Positions 1 through 8,544 of a stretch of 64,000 nt of DNA are shown here, in pieces. A program made the position numbers and the translations under genes. The stretch's first letter is position 1; each line of letters starts with the position of its first letter. The stretch is from Clostridiaceae bacterium (lineage in GTDB: Bacteria > Bacillota > Clostridia > DUPQ01): the NCBI GenBank assembly GCA_012838235.1, contig DUPQ01000065.1:30003-94002 (forward strand), read 5' to 3'. Below the pieces are notes generated by a model. The model was not told where the DNA came from. It saw nothing but the letters and a program-made list of their open reading frames with translations, and did not search any database.

Positions 1-1
1 G

Positions 2-679
2 CCTACCGAGAGTATTGTTGCGGCACTCAGAGGTACGCCATATGACACCGGTCTGGTTTTAGCGGATATTAATGAAATATCACAGATATTCAGAGCGGTA
101 CGTGAAAAATATATCAAATCAGGGTTGCTCAATCCCAAGGTTATGGGTGTGGACATCAACACTCTCATATATCAGGTTCCGGGCGGAATGCTTTCCAATT
201 TGGTTAATCAGATGAAAGAAGCGGGTAAAGAAGATCAGCTTCAGGATGTGCTTAAGGAGGTTCCGAGAGTAAGAGAAGATTTCGGATATCCTCCGCTTGT
301 AACACCTACAAGCCAGATAGTGGGAACACAGTCGGTAATGAACGTCATTTCCGGCGAAAGATACAAGATGGTTCCCAAGGAATCGAAAGACCTTGTAGCG
401 GGCAAATACGGAAAGACTCCCGTAGCAATTAAACAGGAAATAATAGATAAGATACTGAAAGGTGAAAAGCCCATTACTCACAGACCGGCTGATGACATTG
501 CTCCGGCTCTGGAAGAAACAAGGCGCGAGATGAAGGAATATTTAGAACAGGAGGAGGATGTGCTTACATACGCCATGTTCCCCAAAGTGGCAAAGGATTT
601 TTTCGAACACAGAAGGGCGGTAAAGTATAAACTGGACAAGGATCTTACCGACATGGAGGACAAGGTCCATCCCGTATAA
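2..679 (+). CDS. Oxaloacetate decarboxylase alpha / pyruvate carboxylase subunit B, C-terminal part (5' end outside window)
   Basis: The frame is open from base 2, so the gene starts upstream of the window. The first residues include PTESIVAALRGTPYDTG, a signature of the carboxyltransferase barrel in OadA/PycB proteins, which move a carboxyl group between oxaloacetate or pyruvate and biotin. The conserved post-barrel segment follows (VPGGMLSNL, DFGYPPLVTPTSQIVG, residues about 55-105). No biotinyl-lysine motif (MKM) is seen before the stop, so the biotin carrier must be a separate protein, as in multi-subunit decarboxylases. The C-terminus ends in an acidic, charged tail. A strong terminator follows directly. 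Family is secure; the choice between decarboxylase and carboxylase subunit is not. Confidence 0.9.
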   Translation, partial: PTESIVAALRGTPYDTGLVLADINEISQIFRAVREKYIKSGLLNPKVMGVDINTLIYQVPGGMLSNLVNQMKEAGKEDQLQDVLKEVPRVREDFGYPPLVTPTSQIVGTQSVMNVISGERYKMVPKESKDLVAGKYGKTPVAIKQEIIDKILKGEKPITHRPADDIAPALEETRREMKEYLEQEEDVLTYAMFPKVAKDFFEHRRAVKYKLDKDLTDMEDKVHPV

Positions 680-690
680 AATGAATTGTA

Positions 691-729
691 AACACCTTTA
701 GGTTTCAAAAATACCTGAAGGTGTTTTTT
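691..729 (+). terminator. Intrinsic terminator after the decarboxylase subunit
   Basis: A 13-bp stem (AACACCTTTAGGT pairing with ACCTGAAGGTGTT, one G-U pair) has an A-rich loop and runs into a T tract at about 724-729. It begins 11 bases after the stop codon. Confidence 0.9.
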
Positions 730-813
730 CACCCCCTGCGGGCCGGGAAAATGCAGGATTGGATATTTAATTATTCATAATAAGTGGTATATATAAAGAA
801 AACAGGTGAAACG

Positions 814-1674
814 ATGAGTATTAAAGACAGATTGAGAAACACAAAAGGCTTCAGTAAAGGACAGAAAAAAATAGCGGAATATATTTTGGCCAATTTCGAC
901 AAGGCTCCTTTCCTTACGGCAACCAAACTGGCTGCCGAAGCCGATACCTCGGAGTCCACGGTAGTGCGATTTGCCATTGAGTTGGGTTATGACGGATTTC
1001 CCGATATGCAAAGAGATATGAAGGAAGTTGCCCGACAGACTCTCACTTCGGCAGAGCGCCTTATCAGGATATCCGATACGGTGGATATGGATAATGTGCT
1101 TATGTCGGTAATGAAATCGGATATTATGTCCATAAGAGAAACAATGAATATGATAGATGTCGATGTATTCAATACCGTTGTGGATAAGCTTTCAGCCGCA
1201 AAGAGAATATATATTTTGGGTATCCGAAGCTCCTATTCCGTTGCATTGTACATGTCCATATATTTCCGTATGATTTTTGACAATGTGCATCTTGTGGGCT
1301 TACCGGGAGCGGCCGATGTTTTTGAAGAGATTATATCCGTAAACAATTCCGATGCATTTATCGGTATAACCTTTCCGCGTTACTCCAGAAGGACGGTTCA
1401 CGCCATGGAAATAGCAAAAAACAACGGAGCATATACCGTTGCCTTAACCGATAGTATGGATGCTCCCATAACCGAGGTGGCACACAATGTACTTGTTGCA
1501 AGAAGCGGTCTTACCGGATTTGTCGATTCGCTTACCGCTCCGTTTTCCGTTGTCAATGCTCTGATAGCCGCCTGCGGCATAAAAAAAGATAAGGAGTTGT
1601 TGAAAAAGCTTCAGAATTTGGAACAAATATGGAAAGAACACTCTATCTATACGATGGAAAACAAGAAGAAATGA
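814..1674 (+). CDS. MurR/RpiR-family transcriptional regulator with SIS domain
   Basis: The N-terminal 75 residues form an RpiR-type helix-turn-helix (KGQKKIAEYIL, AAEADTSESTVVRFAIELGY). Residues about 115-250 form a SIS sugar-phosphate isomerase domain (IYILGIRSSYSVALYMSIYF). Family members sense phosphosugars and control sugar or amino-sugar use. I place the start at 814 rather than 784 because AGGTGA lies 7 bases upstream of this ATG and the product then begins MSIKDRLRNTKGFSKGQ, typical of the family. The end overlaps the next gene by 4 bases (ATGA). No sugar gene is adjacent, so the effector cannot be guessed. Confidence 0.9.
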   Translation: MSIKDRLRNTKGFSKGQKKIAEYILANFDKAPFLTATKLAAEADTSESTVVRFAIELGYDGFPDMQRDMKEVARQTLTSAERLIRISDTVDMDNVLMSVMKSDIMSIRETMNMIDVDVFNTVVDKLSAAKRIYILGIRSSYSVALYMSIYFRMIFDNVHLVGLPGAADVFEEIISVNNSDAFIGITFPRYSRRTVHAMEIAKNNGAYTVALTDSMDAPITEVAHNVLVARSGLTGFVDSLTAPFSVVNALIAACGIKKDKELLKKLQNLEQIWKEHSIYTMENKKK

Positions 1675-2921
1675 AAAAAAGTTATGATGTCATAGTTGTC
1701 GGTGCCGGTGCAGCCGGGATGATGGCCGCTATAACTGCCGCAGATAAAAACTTCAGTGTATTGGTAATAGAGCAAAAAAAACAGGAAGGCAGCAAGATAC
1801 TTGTTACCGGTAAAGGCCGATGCAACATTACCAATGATACCGATAGTGCAGGTGTAATGAAAAATGTAATGTCCAACCGCACTTTTCTTTATTCCGCTCT
1901 TTTTACTTTTCCTCCGTCGGAGATTATCCGATATTTCAACAACATAGGTGTAGCCACCGTTACCGAAAGGGGAAGAAGGGTTTTTCCAAAGTCGGGTAAA
2001 GCGGCTGATGTACGCGATGCGCTTGTAAAACAGATGCGAAAGTCAAAAGTAAATGTACTTAAACGCAATAAAGTTACAAGTGCCATAAAAGGTAACGACG
2101 GTTTTTACTATGTGAATGTATTGAATGATGATAATATGACCGATTGCTTCAGATGTGTAAACCTCATACTTGCAACGGGAGGAATGACCTATCGGTCCAC
2201 AGGAAGCGACGGCTCCGGTTACGAGCTGGCAAAAAAACTGGGACATACGGTTACCGAGCTTAAAGGTGCATTAACAGGTCTTTTGACAAAAGAAAAATGG
2301 GTAGCCGAGACTATGGGACTTACATTGAGGAATGTGTCGCTTACGGTAAAAAAAGACGGTAAGGCATTATACAAAGAGCAAGGGGAGTTGCTGTTTACGC
2401 ATTTCGGTATATCCGGTCCGGTTGTACTTACAGCAAGCAGATATCTTTTGGATACCGATTACAGAAACACGGTAGCGGTTATCGATCTTAAGCCCGCTTT
2501 GGAGTATCAGACTCTTTATAAAAGGATTACTTCGGACATGGAAAAGAATGCGTCGAAAAAGTATGCAAACTCTTTAGATGCTCTGCTGCCCAAATCGCTC
2601 ATTCCGGTGATTATAAAGTTATCGGGAATAGATCCCGATAAGGTATGTAACCAGATTTCAAGAGAAGAAAAAACTTCATTGGTAAAACTGCTTAAAAACC
2701 TCACACTTACGGTAACATCGGGTATGGATATTGATGATGCCGTTGTCACAAAAGGCGGCATTTCGGTAAAAGAAATAAACCCTTCAACAATGGAATCTAA
2801 GATATCGCCACGCCTGTTTTTTGCGGGAGAAATAATAGACTGTGATGCACTTACAGGAGGATATAACCTGACAATAGCTTTTTCCACCGGTTATTTGGCA
2901 GGAAAAAGTGTATATTTATAA
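1671..2921 (+). CDS. HI0933/YhiN-family flavoprotein (NAD(P)/FAD-dependent oxidoreductase)
   Basis: The N-terminus carries a dinucleotide-binding GxGxxG motif (VVGAGAAGMMAA), followed by the family motif SKILVTGKGRCNITN. The C-terminus has the second FAD motif, LFFAGEIIDCDALTGGYNL. The family is widespread and conserved in bacteria, but its reaction is not established. A frame-internal ATG at 1629 would give a 42-base longer reading. I choose 1671 because its ATGA overlaps the regulator stop and the protein then begins MKKSYDVIVVGAG. It lies just upstream of the hutP-like/cmk operon, a common clostridial arrangement. Confidence 0.9.
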   Translation: MKKSYDVIVVGAGAAGMMAAITAADKNFSVLVIEQKKQEGSKILVTGKGRCNITNDTDSAGVMKNVMSNRTFLYSALFTFPPSEIIRYFNNIGVATVTERGRRVFPKSGKAADVRDALVKQMRKSKVNVLKRNKVTSAIKGNDGFYYVNVLNDDNMTDCFRCVNLILATGGMTYRSTGSDGSGYELAKKLGHTVTELKGALTGLLTKEKWVAETMGLTLRNVSLTVKKDGKALYKEQGELLFTHFGISGPVVLTASRYLLDTDYRNTVAVIDLKPALEYQTLYKRITSDMEKNASKKYANSLDALLPKSLIPVIIKLSGIDPDKVCNQISREEKTSLVKLLKNLTLTVTSGMDIDDAVVTKGGISVKEINPSTMESKISPRLFFAGEIIDCDALTGGYNLTIAFSTGYLAGKSVYL

Positions 2922-2928
2922 TCTTTTG

Positions 2929-2957
2929 TTGTAAAATGTGTTTTTAATATATATAAT
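2929..2957 (+). promoter_or_regulatory. Sigma-A type promoter for the hutP-like/cmk operon
   Basis: TTGTAA (2929-2934) and TATAAT (2952-2957) are separated by exactly 17 bases. The predicted start of transcription is near 2964, leaving room for the AAAGGAAG ribosome binding site before the ATG at 2981. Confidence 0.75.
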
Positions 2958-2980
2958 TAACCGACAAAGGAAGACGATTG

Positions 2981-3400
2981 ATGGAAAATGAAACAATAGG
3001 CAGTAAAGATACTTCAAAAGCGGCAATCAGGCTATCGGTTTCTTCTACCAGAGAGGAAGAATATGCTTTGATTAAAGACTATGCCGAGCAAGGCATTAAA
3101 TGTGTTGCTGTGGATTTCGGAGGCGACTTCATATCTTCCGTTTCCAAGATTATCGAACGGGCCGTAGTTGCTTCAAAAAGACAAAATGTAATACGTGATG
3201 TTCACCATGAACAGGGTGCCGTGGTAGGTGCCACCCGCGAAGCCTTGGGACAGATTATGCCCAAAGCGATAGGTTGCAATATCGGGGGTAAGATAGGTAT
3301 TGCCAGATACAAGGAGCATATAACCGTTGCGGTATTTACCGGCATAGGTTTCTTAAATCTGGATGAAGTAGGAATAGGATTGGGGCACAGAAGTATATGA
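2981..3400 (+). CDS. HutP-family RNA-binding protein
   Basis: The 139-residue product resembles HutP, the L-histidine- and Mg2+-dependent antiterminator of the Bacillus hut operon. Matching features are length, a central segment QGAVVGATREAL that fits the HutP histidine/helix region, and the C-terminal block ending GIGFLNLDEVGIGLGHRSI. The ATG at 2981 is preferred to the TTG at 2978 because AAAGGAAG sits 7 bases before it. The gene opens an operon with cmk (4-base ATGA overlap), plsC and ispH-rpsA and has no hut genes near it, so a histidine-use role is unlikely. Which RNA it binds, if any, is unknown. Confidence 0.75.
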   Translation: MENETIGSKDTSKAAIRLSVSSTREEEYALIKDYAEQGIKCVAVDFGGDFISSVSKIIERAVVASKRQNVIRDVHHEQGAVVGATREALGQIMPKAIGCNIGGKIGIARYKEHITVAVFTGIGFLNLDEVGIGLGHRSI

Positions 3401-4062
3401 AGTATAAATCCATAGCCATTGACGGTCCTGCGGGAAGCGGTAAGAGCCTGATGGCGAGAATGCTGTCGGAACAAAAAGGTTATACATATTTAGATACCGG
3501 AGCAATGTATCGTACTGTAGCGCTGAAAGCTATAAGAAGCGGTATAGATACTTTGGACGGTGAAAAAATCGCTGAACTGATTAAAAATATAAATTTTAAA
3601 TTGGTTATAAAAGATAACAAACAATACAATTATCTGGATAACCGATGTGTTGACGGTCTTATACGTACCAATCAGGTAAGTAAAGGCGCATCGGATGTAT
3701 CCAAGTTTCCTCCCGTGAGACTGTTTTTGGTGGAGATGCAAAGACAGGTAGCCAAAGAGCATAATGTCGTAATGGAAGGCAGAGATATAGGCACTTATGT
3801 GCTTCCCGATGCCGACTATAAGTTCTTCTTAACTGCAAGCAATGAGGTACGGGCAAAAAGACGTCTGTTGCAGATGCAACAGGAGGGGAAAACCGTAACA
3901 TATGAGGAAGTGCTGGCCGATATAATATACAGAGATAAGCAGGACTCGGAAAGAGATTTTGCACCGCTTAAAAAAGCTGATGATGCAATAGAAATAGATA
4001 CATCAAAAATGGGAATAGATGAGGTTTTTGCAACCTTGTCGGGGTACATCAATGGGAAATAA
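3397..4062 (+). CDS. cmk: Cytidylate kinase
   Basis: Transfers phosphate from ATP to CMP or dCMP in pyrimidine salvage. The P-loop is at residues 8-17 (DGPAGSGKSL), followed by YLDTGAMYRTVAL, the classic CMP-kinase substrate motif. VVMEGRDIGTYVLPDADYKFFLTAS and RDKQDSERDFAPLKKADDA complete the family pattern. The 221-residue length is normal. The start overlaps the hutP-like stop (ATGA), and the end overlaps plsC by 11 bases, so these genes are translationally linked. Confidence 0.97.
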   Translation: MKYKSIAIDGPAGSGKSLMARMLSEQKGYTYLDTGAMYRTVALKAIRSGIDTLDGEKIAELIKNINFKLVIKDNKQYNYLDNRCVDGLIRTNQVSKGASDVSKFPPVRLFLVEMQRQVAKEHNVVMEGRDIGTYVLPDADYKFFLTASNEVRAKRRLLQMQQEGKTVTYEEVLADIIYRDKQDSERDFAPLKKADDAIEIDTSKMGIDEVFATLSGYINGK

Positions 4063-4651
4063 ATGTTTCAGAAAATTTTGTCGCGGAATAGTAAGAGGAA
4101 TAGTTAAAATATTCTACCGTGTCGAGTATATCGGTGAAAAATATCCTGAAGAAGGGCCTTATGTAATATGCCCCAACCATCTGAGCATTCTGGATATAGT
4201 ATTTGTCATTCTGCACTCCAAAAAGAGATGGGTTTACTTTATGGCTAAAAGCGAACTGTATAAACACAAGCTTTCCGCATGGTTTTTGGATAAGATGGGT
4301 GCCTTTCCCGTAAGAAGAGGGCAATGCGATGTAAGAAGCATAAAACGTGCAGTGACTTTGATACAGGAAGGTAAACTTGTATGCATATTTCCGCAAGGGA
4401 CCAGACAGAAAGGCAATAAGATTCTGCCGCCCAGAAGAGGGGTTGCAATGCTGTCCGCTTTAACCGGGGCGGAAGTAATACCGGTGTTTATTGAAAGGAA
4501 AGCCAAGATACACAAGAAAACAAAAGTTTATGTAGGCAAACCCGTCAACACCGGTCTGGACAGGAACTCTTCCAAAGAAGAGATTGCAAAAAAGAGTGTG
4601 GAACTTATGGATATAGTCTACAACCTGCCGGAGGTATATAAAGATAAGTAA
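4052..4651 (+). CDS. plsC: 1-acyl-sn-glycerol-3-phosphate acyltransferase
   Basis: Adds the second acyl chain to lysophosphatidic acid at the membrane. The catalytic HX4D box reads NHLSILD, preceded by GPYVICP, and the substrate motif is FPQGTRQKGN. I use the ATG at 4052, giving MGNKCFRKFCRGIV, with GGGG about 8 bases upstream. The longer frame from 4019 lies wholly inside cmk and has no support. The 199-residue length is typical. The last bases contain both the GGAGG and the apparent start of the next gene. Confidence 0.93.
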   Translation: MGNKCFRKFCRGIVRGIVKIFYRVEYIGEKYPEEGPYVICPNHLSILDIVFVILHSKKRWVYFMAKSELYKHKLSAWFLDKMGAFPVRRGQCDVRSIKRAVTLIQEGKLVCIFPQGTRQKGNKILPPRRGVAMLSALTGAEVIPVFIERKAKIHKKTKVYVGKPVNTGLDRNSSKEEIAKKSVELMDIVYNLPEVYKDK

Positions 4652-6854
4652 GAGAGTTATTGTTGCAAAAAATGCCGGCTACTGTTTCGGAGTTTCCAAT
4701 GCCGTGAAGATTGCCGGCGAAATAACGGAGAAAGAACAGATAAAATATTCGTACGGGAATGTTATTCATAACCATCATGTTATAAAAGAACTGGCCGATA
4801 AAGGACTCATAACGGTAGAGGACATATCACAGATACCGGACGGTGCCGGAGTTCTGGTACGGGCACACGGTGTACAAAAGTCGTTTTTTGAACAGGCTGA
4901 AGAGAAGAATTTAATAATTTACGATGCCACATGTCCTTACGTCAGGAATATTCAAAAAAGAGTGGCGGATATGTATAACGACGGCTACAAGATTATTATT
5001 GTGGGCTCCGCTGTACATCCCGAGGTTATAGGGATAAACGGCTACTGCGACAATACCGCCGTAATAATCGAGCAACCGGAAGATGCGGAAAAATTATTAC
5101 CCGATCGGGAAAATAAATACTGTTTAGTTGCTCAGACAACATACATAAAAGAAAAATATGAAAAAACAGCACAAGAGCTTAAAAAAAAGTTTACATTGCT
5201 TGAGGTGTTTGATACAATATGCAGAGCTACGTCCGTACGTCAAAATGAGGCTGTAAAATTGGCTGCAAACGTAGATATAATGATAGTTGTCGGTGATCCC
5301 GATAGCTCCAATACGAGAAAACTGTATGAAGTGTGCAACAATACATGTGCACGGACATACCTGGTGACCGGTGCGGAGCAAGTGCGGGACATAGATATAA
5401 AAAACAAAGAAACGGTTGGTATTACGGCGGGAGCAAGTACCCCTGACCGTATTATCAGGGAGGTAAAGGAAACAATGGAAGAAAATGCAAAGAAGGGATC
5501 GGCGGATACTTTTGAGGAGATGCTGGAAAAATCCCTCGTAGTGTTAAGAAACGGACAGGTAGTAACCGGTAAGGTTATAAGTGTCGGTGAGAAGGAAGTG
5601 TATCTGGATATAGGCTTCAAGATTGACGGCACGATACCTGTGGAAGAATTCCCGACTGTAGACGGTCAGGTACAGGTGGCTGTAGGGGATAAAGTGGAAG
5701 CGATGGTAACGAGAGTCAGTGATAAAGACGGTATCGTTTATCTTTCCAAGAAGAGAATTGATGAAAAAAGAAGATATGAAAATATATATGAAGCATTTAA
5801 AACCGGTGAACCCGTAAAAGGTACCGTTAAAGAAACAACTTCGGGAGGGCTTATACTGGATATTAACGGTATGGATGCTTTCATGCCCATTTCACAGATA
5901 AGTACGCAATTTCAGCGAAACCTGCAGAAGTTTGTCGGAAGAAAGCTTAAAGTAAGAGTTATTGAATGTGACCGCAGAAAAAGAAAGCTCATAGTATCCA
6001 GAAGGGTTCTTATTGAAGAGGAAAACGAAAGAATGGAGCGGGAAGTTTGGAGCAAACTTGCAGTGGGTGAAACGGTTACCGGAACGGTAAAAAGTTTTTC
6101 CAACTTCGGAGCATTTATCGATTTGGGCGGCATAGACGGTCTTGCCCATATATCGGAACTTTCCTGGGGAAAGATTAATCATCCGCAGGATGTACTGGAA
6201 ATAGGGCAGGAAGTGGAAGTTATGATAAGAGATATCGATAAAGATAAAAGAAAAGTATCTCTTGTATACAGAAAAGAAGAGGATGATCCCTGGTATAATG
6301 CGGAAGAGCGATTTGCACCCAATACAATAGTGACCGGTAAAGTGGTCAAGATTTTACCTTTCGGTGTATTTGTGGAAATAGCAAAGGATATCGATGCACT
6401 TGTACACATTTCCCAGATTTCCAACAAACGTCTGAAGAGTGCTTCGGAAGTGCTTGAAGAGGGTCAGATGGTGGAAGTTGCAATTATCGATGTAGACCTG
6501 GAGAACAAGAAGATTAATGCCAGTATCAAAGCCGTTCAGCCTCTGGATCCTCTGCCTACAAAGGAAGATCTTGAAAGAGAACAGCTGAGAGAAGAAAGAA
6601 GACAGCAAAGCATAAAGGAACGTACCGAAAGATTCAACCGCAGGGTAGAAGAGGCGGAATCGGCACAAAAATCCGGAGAGCAAAGGCAATCAAGAAAACA
6701 GCGTGAAGAGCTGCCCGTAAGTCATGAGGAAGTGTTAAGCAATAAGATAGGTTCGTTGCTTGCGGATTTCAAGTTTGAACCGGAAGAAGAGGATAAACCT
6801 AAAGAAGAGGATAAACCTAAAGAAGAAGATAAACCTAAAGAAGAAGATAAATAA
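4644..6854 (+). CDS. ispH-rpsA: IspH (HMBPP reductase) fused to ribosomal protein S1; apparent AUA start
   Basis: The first 285 residues are IspH, the last [4Fe-4S] enzyme of the MEP isoprenoid pathway. Three cluster cysteines are visible: AGYCFG (residue about 14), ATCPYV (about 97) and ICRATS (about 193), with substrate histidines in NHHV, RAHGV and HPEV. Four S1 RNA-binding domains follow (about 295-635), then a charged tail with EEDKPK repeats. Such fusions are known in Clostridia. In this frame no ATG, GTG or TTG precedes the first cluster cysteine. The only well-placed initiator is ATA at 4644, 9 bases after GGAGG (4630-4634). GTG at 4704 would delete that cysteine. The domain calls are firm; the start is inferred. 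Confidence 0.92.
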   Translation: MSKRVIVAKNAGYCFGVSNAVKIAGEITEKEQIKYSYGNVIHNHHVIKELADKGLITVEDISQIPDGAGVLVRAHGVQKSFFEQAEEKNLIIYDATCPYVRNIQKRVADMYNDGYKIIIVGSAVHPEVIGINGYCDNTAVIIEQPEDAEKLLPDRENKYCLVAQTTYIKEKYEKTAQELKKKFTLLEVFDTICRATSVRQNEAVKLAANVDIMIVVGDPDSSNTRKLYEVCNNTCARTYLVTGAEQVRDIDIKNKETVGITAGASTPDRIIREVKETMEENAKKGSADTFEEMLEKSLVVLRNGQVVTGKVISVGEKEVYLDIGFKIDGTIPVEEFPTVDGQVQVAVGDKVEAMVTRVSDKDGIVYLSKKRIDEKRRYENIYEAFKTGEPVKGTVKETTSGGLILDINGMDAFMPISQISTQFQRNLQKFVGRKLKVRVIECDRRKRKLIVSRRVLIEEENERMEREVWSKLAVGETVTGTVKSFSNFGAFIDLGGIDGLAHISELSWGKINHPQDVLEIGQEVEVMIRDIDKDKRKVSLVYRKEEDDPWYNAEERFAPNTIVTGKVVKILPFGVFVEIAKDIDALVHISQISNKRLKSASEVLEEGQMVEVAIIDVDLENKKINASIKAVQPLDPLPTKEDLEREQLREERRQQSIKERTERFNRRVEEAESAQKSGEQRQSRKQREELPVSHEEVLSNKIGSLLADFKFEPEEEDKPKEEDKPKEEDKPKEEDK
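6786..6851 (+). repeat. In-frame 18-bp tandem repeats encoding EEDKPK
   Basis: Three full copies and a partial fourth of an 18-base unit (6786, 6804, 6822, 6840) encode EEDKPK at the extreme C-terminus of the S1 half. Copies differ only by GAG/GAA. This is a coding minisatellite, not a CRISPR. Confidence 0.95.
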
Positions 6855-6930
6855 ACGGTACGCGGTACTGTAATAACGGCAGTAATAATTAATTGATAGT
6901 TAACAAATTGATTAATAAACAAATAAATTA

Positions 6931-6959
6931 ATGCAAAGGAGAAATCTTTTGCATTTTTA
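6931..6959 (+). terminator. Intrinsic terminator after ispH-rpsA
   Basis: ATGCAAAGG and TCTTTTGCAT form a stem with an AGAAA loop, followed directly by TTTTAT. It lies about 80 bases after the fusion stop and before the next short gene. Confidence 0.7.
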
Positions 6960-6985
6960 TTGTATAATTAACAGAGGGAGATATT

Positions 6986-7138
6986 ATGGAAACAATAGAA
7001 CAGATGTCCAGAGAAAACCTGCTGATAGTTCTGAAATACAGGGAACAGCGCATAAAAGAGCTGGAGAAGGAAATACAGCTTTATCAGAGAATAATTAAGG
7101 AACTGATGGAGAAAAAAACCGATAATGAAAAAAAATGA
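6986..7138 (+). CDS. Small coiled-coil hypothetical protein (50 aa)
   Basis: The ATG at 6986 follows AGAGGGAG with good spacing and opens a 50-residue frame. The product begins METIEQMSRENLLIVLKYRE and continues as one charged amphipathic helix rich in K, E, L and I, which suggests a coiled coil. A TATAAT at 6963-6968 may be its -10 box, but no clear -35 is visible. The end overlaps the murD start by 14 bases, which supports real translation and coupling. No known family is recognised; a small partner or regulatory peptide is possible. Confidence 0.6.
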   Translation: METIEQMSRENLLIVLKYREQRIKELEKEIQLYQRIIKELMEKKTDNEKK

Positions 7139-8528
7139 TTTCAAGAATCATAATGAGTATATTGAGTATCTGAAGACAATGAAAGTTGCCGTTGTGGGAT
7201 TGGGAATAGGCAATATCAATCTATTTAAGCATTTGGCAAAAAAAGGTGTCCATGTTACCGGTTTTGATAAAAATGACGATTTTACCGACTTAAGGAAGTA
7301 TATAGAGGAATATCCCCATGCGTCTTTAATAACCGGACCGGATTATTTGGATAAACTGGCAGGATACGATGTTATATTCAAGACTCAATCCATGAAAAGA
7401 GATTTACCTCAGTTTCTGGATGCAATTAAGAGCGGGGCAACTCTTACATCGGAGATGTGGGAGTTTATAAAATACTGTAATGCCAAGATAATTGCCGTTA
7501 CCGGAAGTTCCGGCAAGACCACTACCACTACATTGATAGGCGAGTTGTTGAAGCAACAGGGATATAAGGTATGGGTAGGAGGTAATATAGGCACACCGCT
7601 ATTCCACAGACTGGACGATATAGACGTGAATGATTATGTCGTACTGGAATTGGCATCCTGTCAGTTGCAGATGTTTTGCAACAAGAGTCCGAATATTTCC
7701 GTTATTACAAACATTACACCTAACCATCTGGATTTTCATGACGATTACGATGAATATATTTACTGTAAAAGCATTATTTTTAAGTATCAGAAAAGTGATG
7801 ATATCATAATTCTAAATCAGGATAACGACATAACAAGACAATTGAGAGAATCGGTGCAGTCAAAAGCATATATGTTTTCCATGACTGAAAAGTATGACAA
7901 AGAGAATTCGATAAACGGTGCATATCTTCATGATAATGCCATATATGTCAATATTGACAAAAACATAAAGAGGATGCTGGATGTTAATGATATAAAGATT
8001 CCGGGAAGACATAATATAGAAAACTATATGGCTGCCATTCTTGCGACATATTCGCTTGTGGAACAAGCTACCGTAAAGCATGTGGCAACTACCTTTAACG
8101 GAGTGGAGCACAGGGTGGAATATGTGAGGACAGTTAACGGAGTGCGTTTCTACAACGACTCCATAGGTACGACACCTTCGAGAACCGTGGCAAGCCTGCA
8201 TTGTTTTGATAAGAAAGTCATTTTAATTGCCGGAGGTTACGACAAAAACATATCCTACGACATAATGGGACCGCTCATCAACGAAAAGGTTAAGGGGCTG
8301 GTTCTTATGGGACAAACCAAGGAAAAGATAAAACAGGCATACACTGATTATTCCTGCACAGCAACACTGTGTGAAGCGTCTACAATGGAAGAAGCTGTCC
8401 GCAAGGCATTTAACATGGCAAAAGAAGGTGATATAATTATACTGTCTCCCGCAAGTGCAGCTTTCGACATGTTTAAGAACTTTGAAGTTAAGGGTAATAT
8501 ATATAAGCAGATTGTAAATTCACTATAA
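7125..8528 (+). CDS. murD: UDP-N-acetylmuramoylalanine--D-glutamate ligase
   Basis: Cytoplasmic Mur ligase that adds D-glutamate to UDP-MurNAc-L-Ala in peptidoglycan synthesis. The N-terminal Rossmann part reads VAVVGLGIGNINLFKHL. The ATP-binding Mur motif is AVTGSSGKTTTTTLIGELL (residues about 125-143). Substrate and C-terminal motifs include NITPNHLDFHDD, GRHNIENYMAA, GVEHRVEYV and YNDSIGTTPSRT. The 467-residue length is usual. GGAG lies about 13 bases before the ATG at 7125. No other mur gene is nearby, so murD is isolated from a division cluster here. Confidence 0.95.
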   Translation: MKKNDFKNHNEYIEYLKTMKVAVVGLGIGNINLFKHLAKKGVHVTGFDKNDDFTDLRKYIEEYPHASLITGPDYLDKLAGYDVIFKTQSMKRDLPQFLDAIKSGATLTSEMWEFIKYCNAKIIAVTGSSGKTTTTTLIGELLKQQGYKVWVGGNIGTPLFHRLDDIDVNDYVVLELASCQLQMFCNKSPNISVITNITPNHLDFHDDYDEYIYCKSIIFKYQKSDDIIILNQDNDITRQLRESVQSKAYMFSMTEKYDKENSINGAYLHDNAIYVNIDKNIKRMLDVNDIKIPGRHNIENYMAAILATYSLVEQATVKHVATTFNGVEHRVEYVRTVNGVRFYNDSIGTTPSRTVASLHCFDKKVILIAGGYDKNISYDIMGPLINEKVKGLVLMGQTKEKIKQAYTDYSCTATLCEASTMEEAVRKAFNMAKEGDIIILSPASAAFDMFKNFEVKGNIYKQIVNSL

Positions 8529-8544
8529 ATAAAGCAGGTGTGTC

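Noticed and set aside
6786..6851. Short regular repeats that could suggest a CRISPR array
   Set aside because: There are no spacers; the repeats are contiguous and keep the reading frame of the S1 tail.
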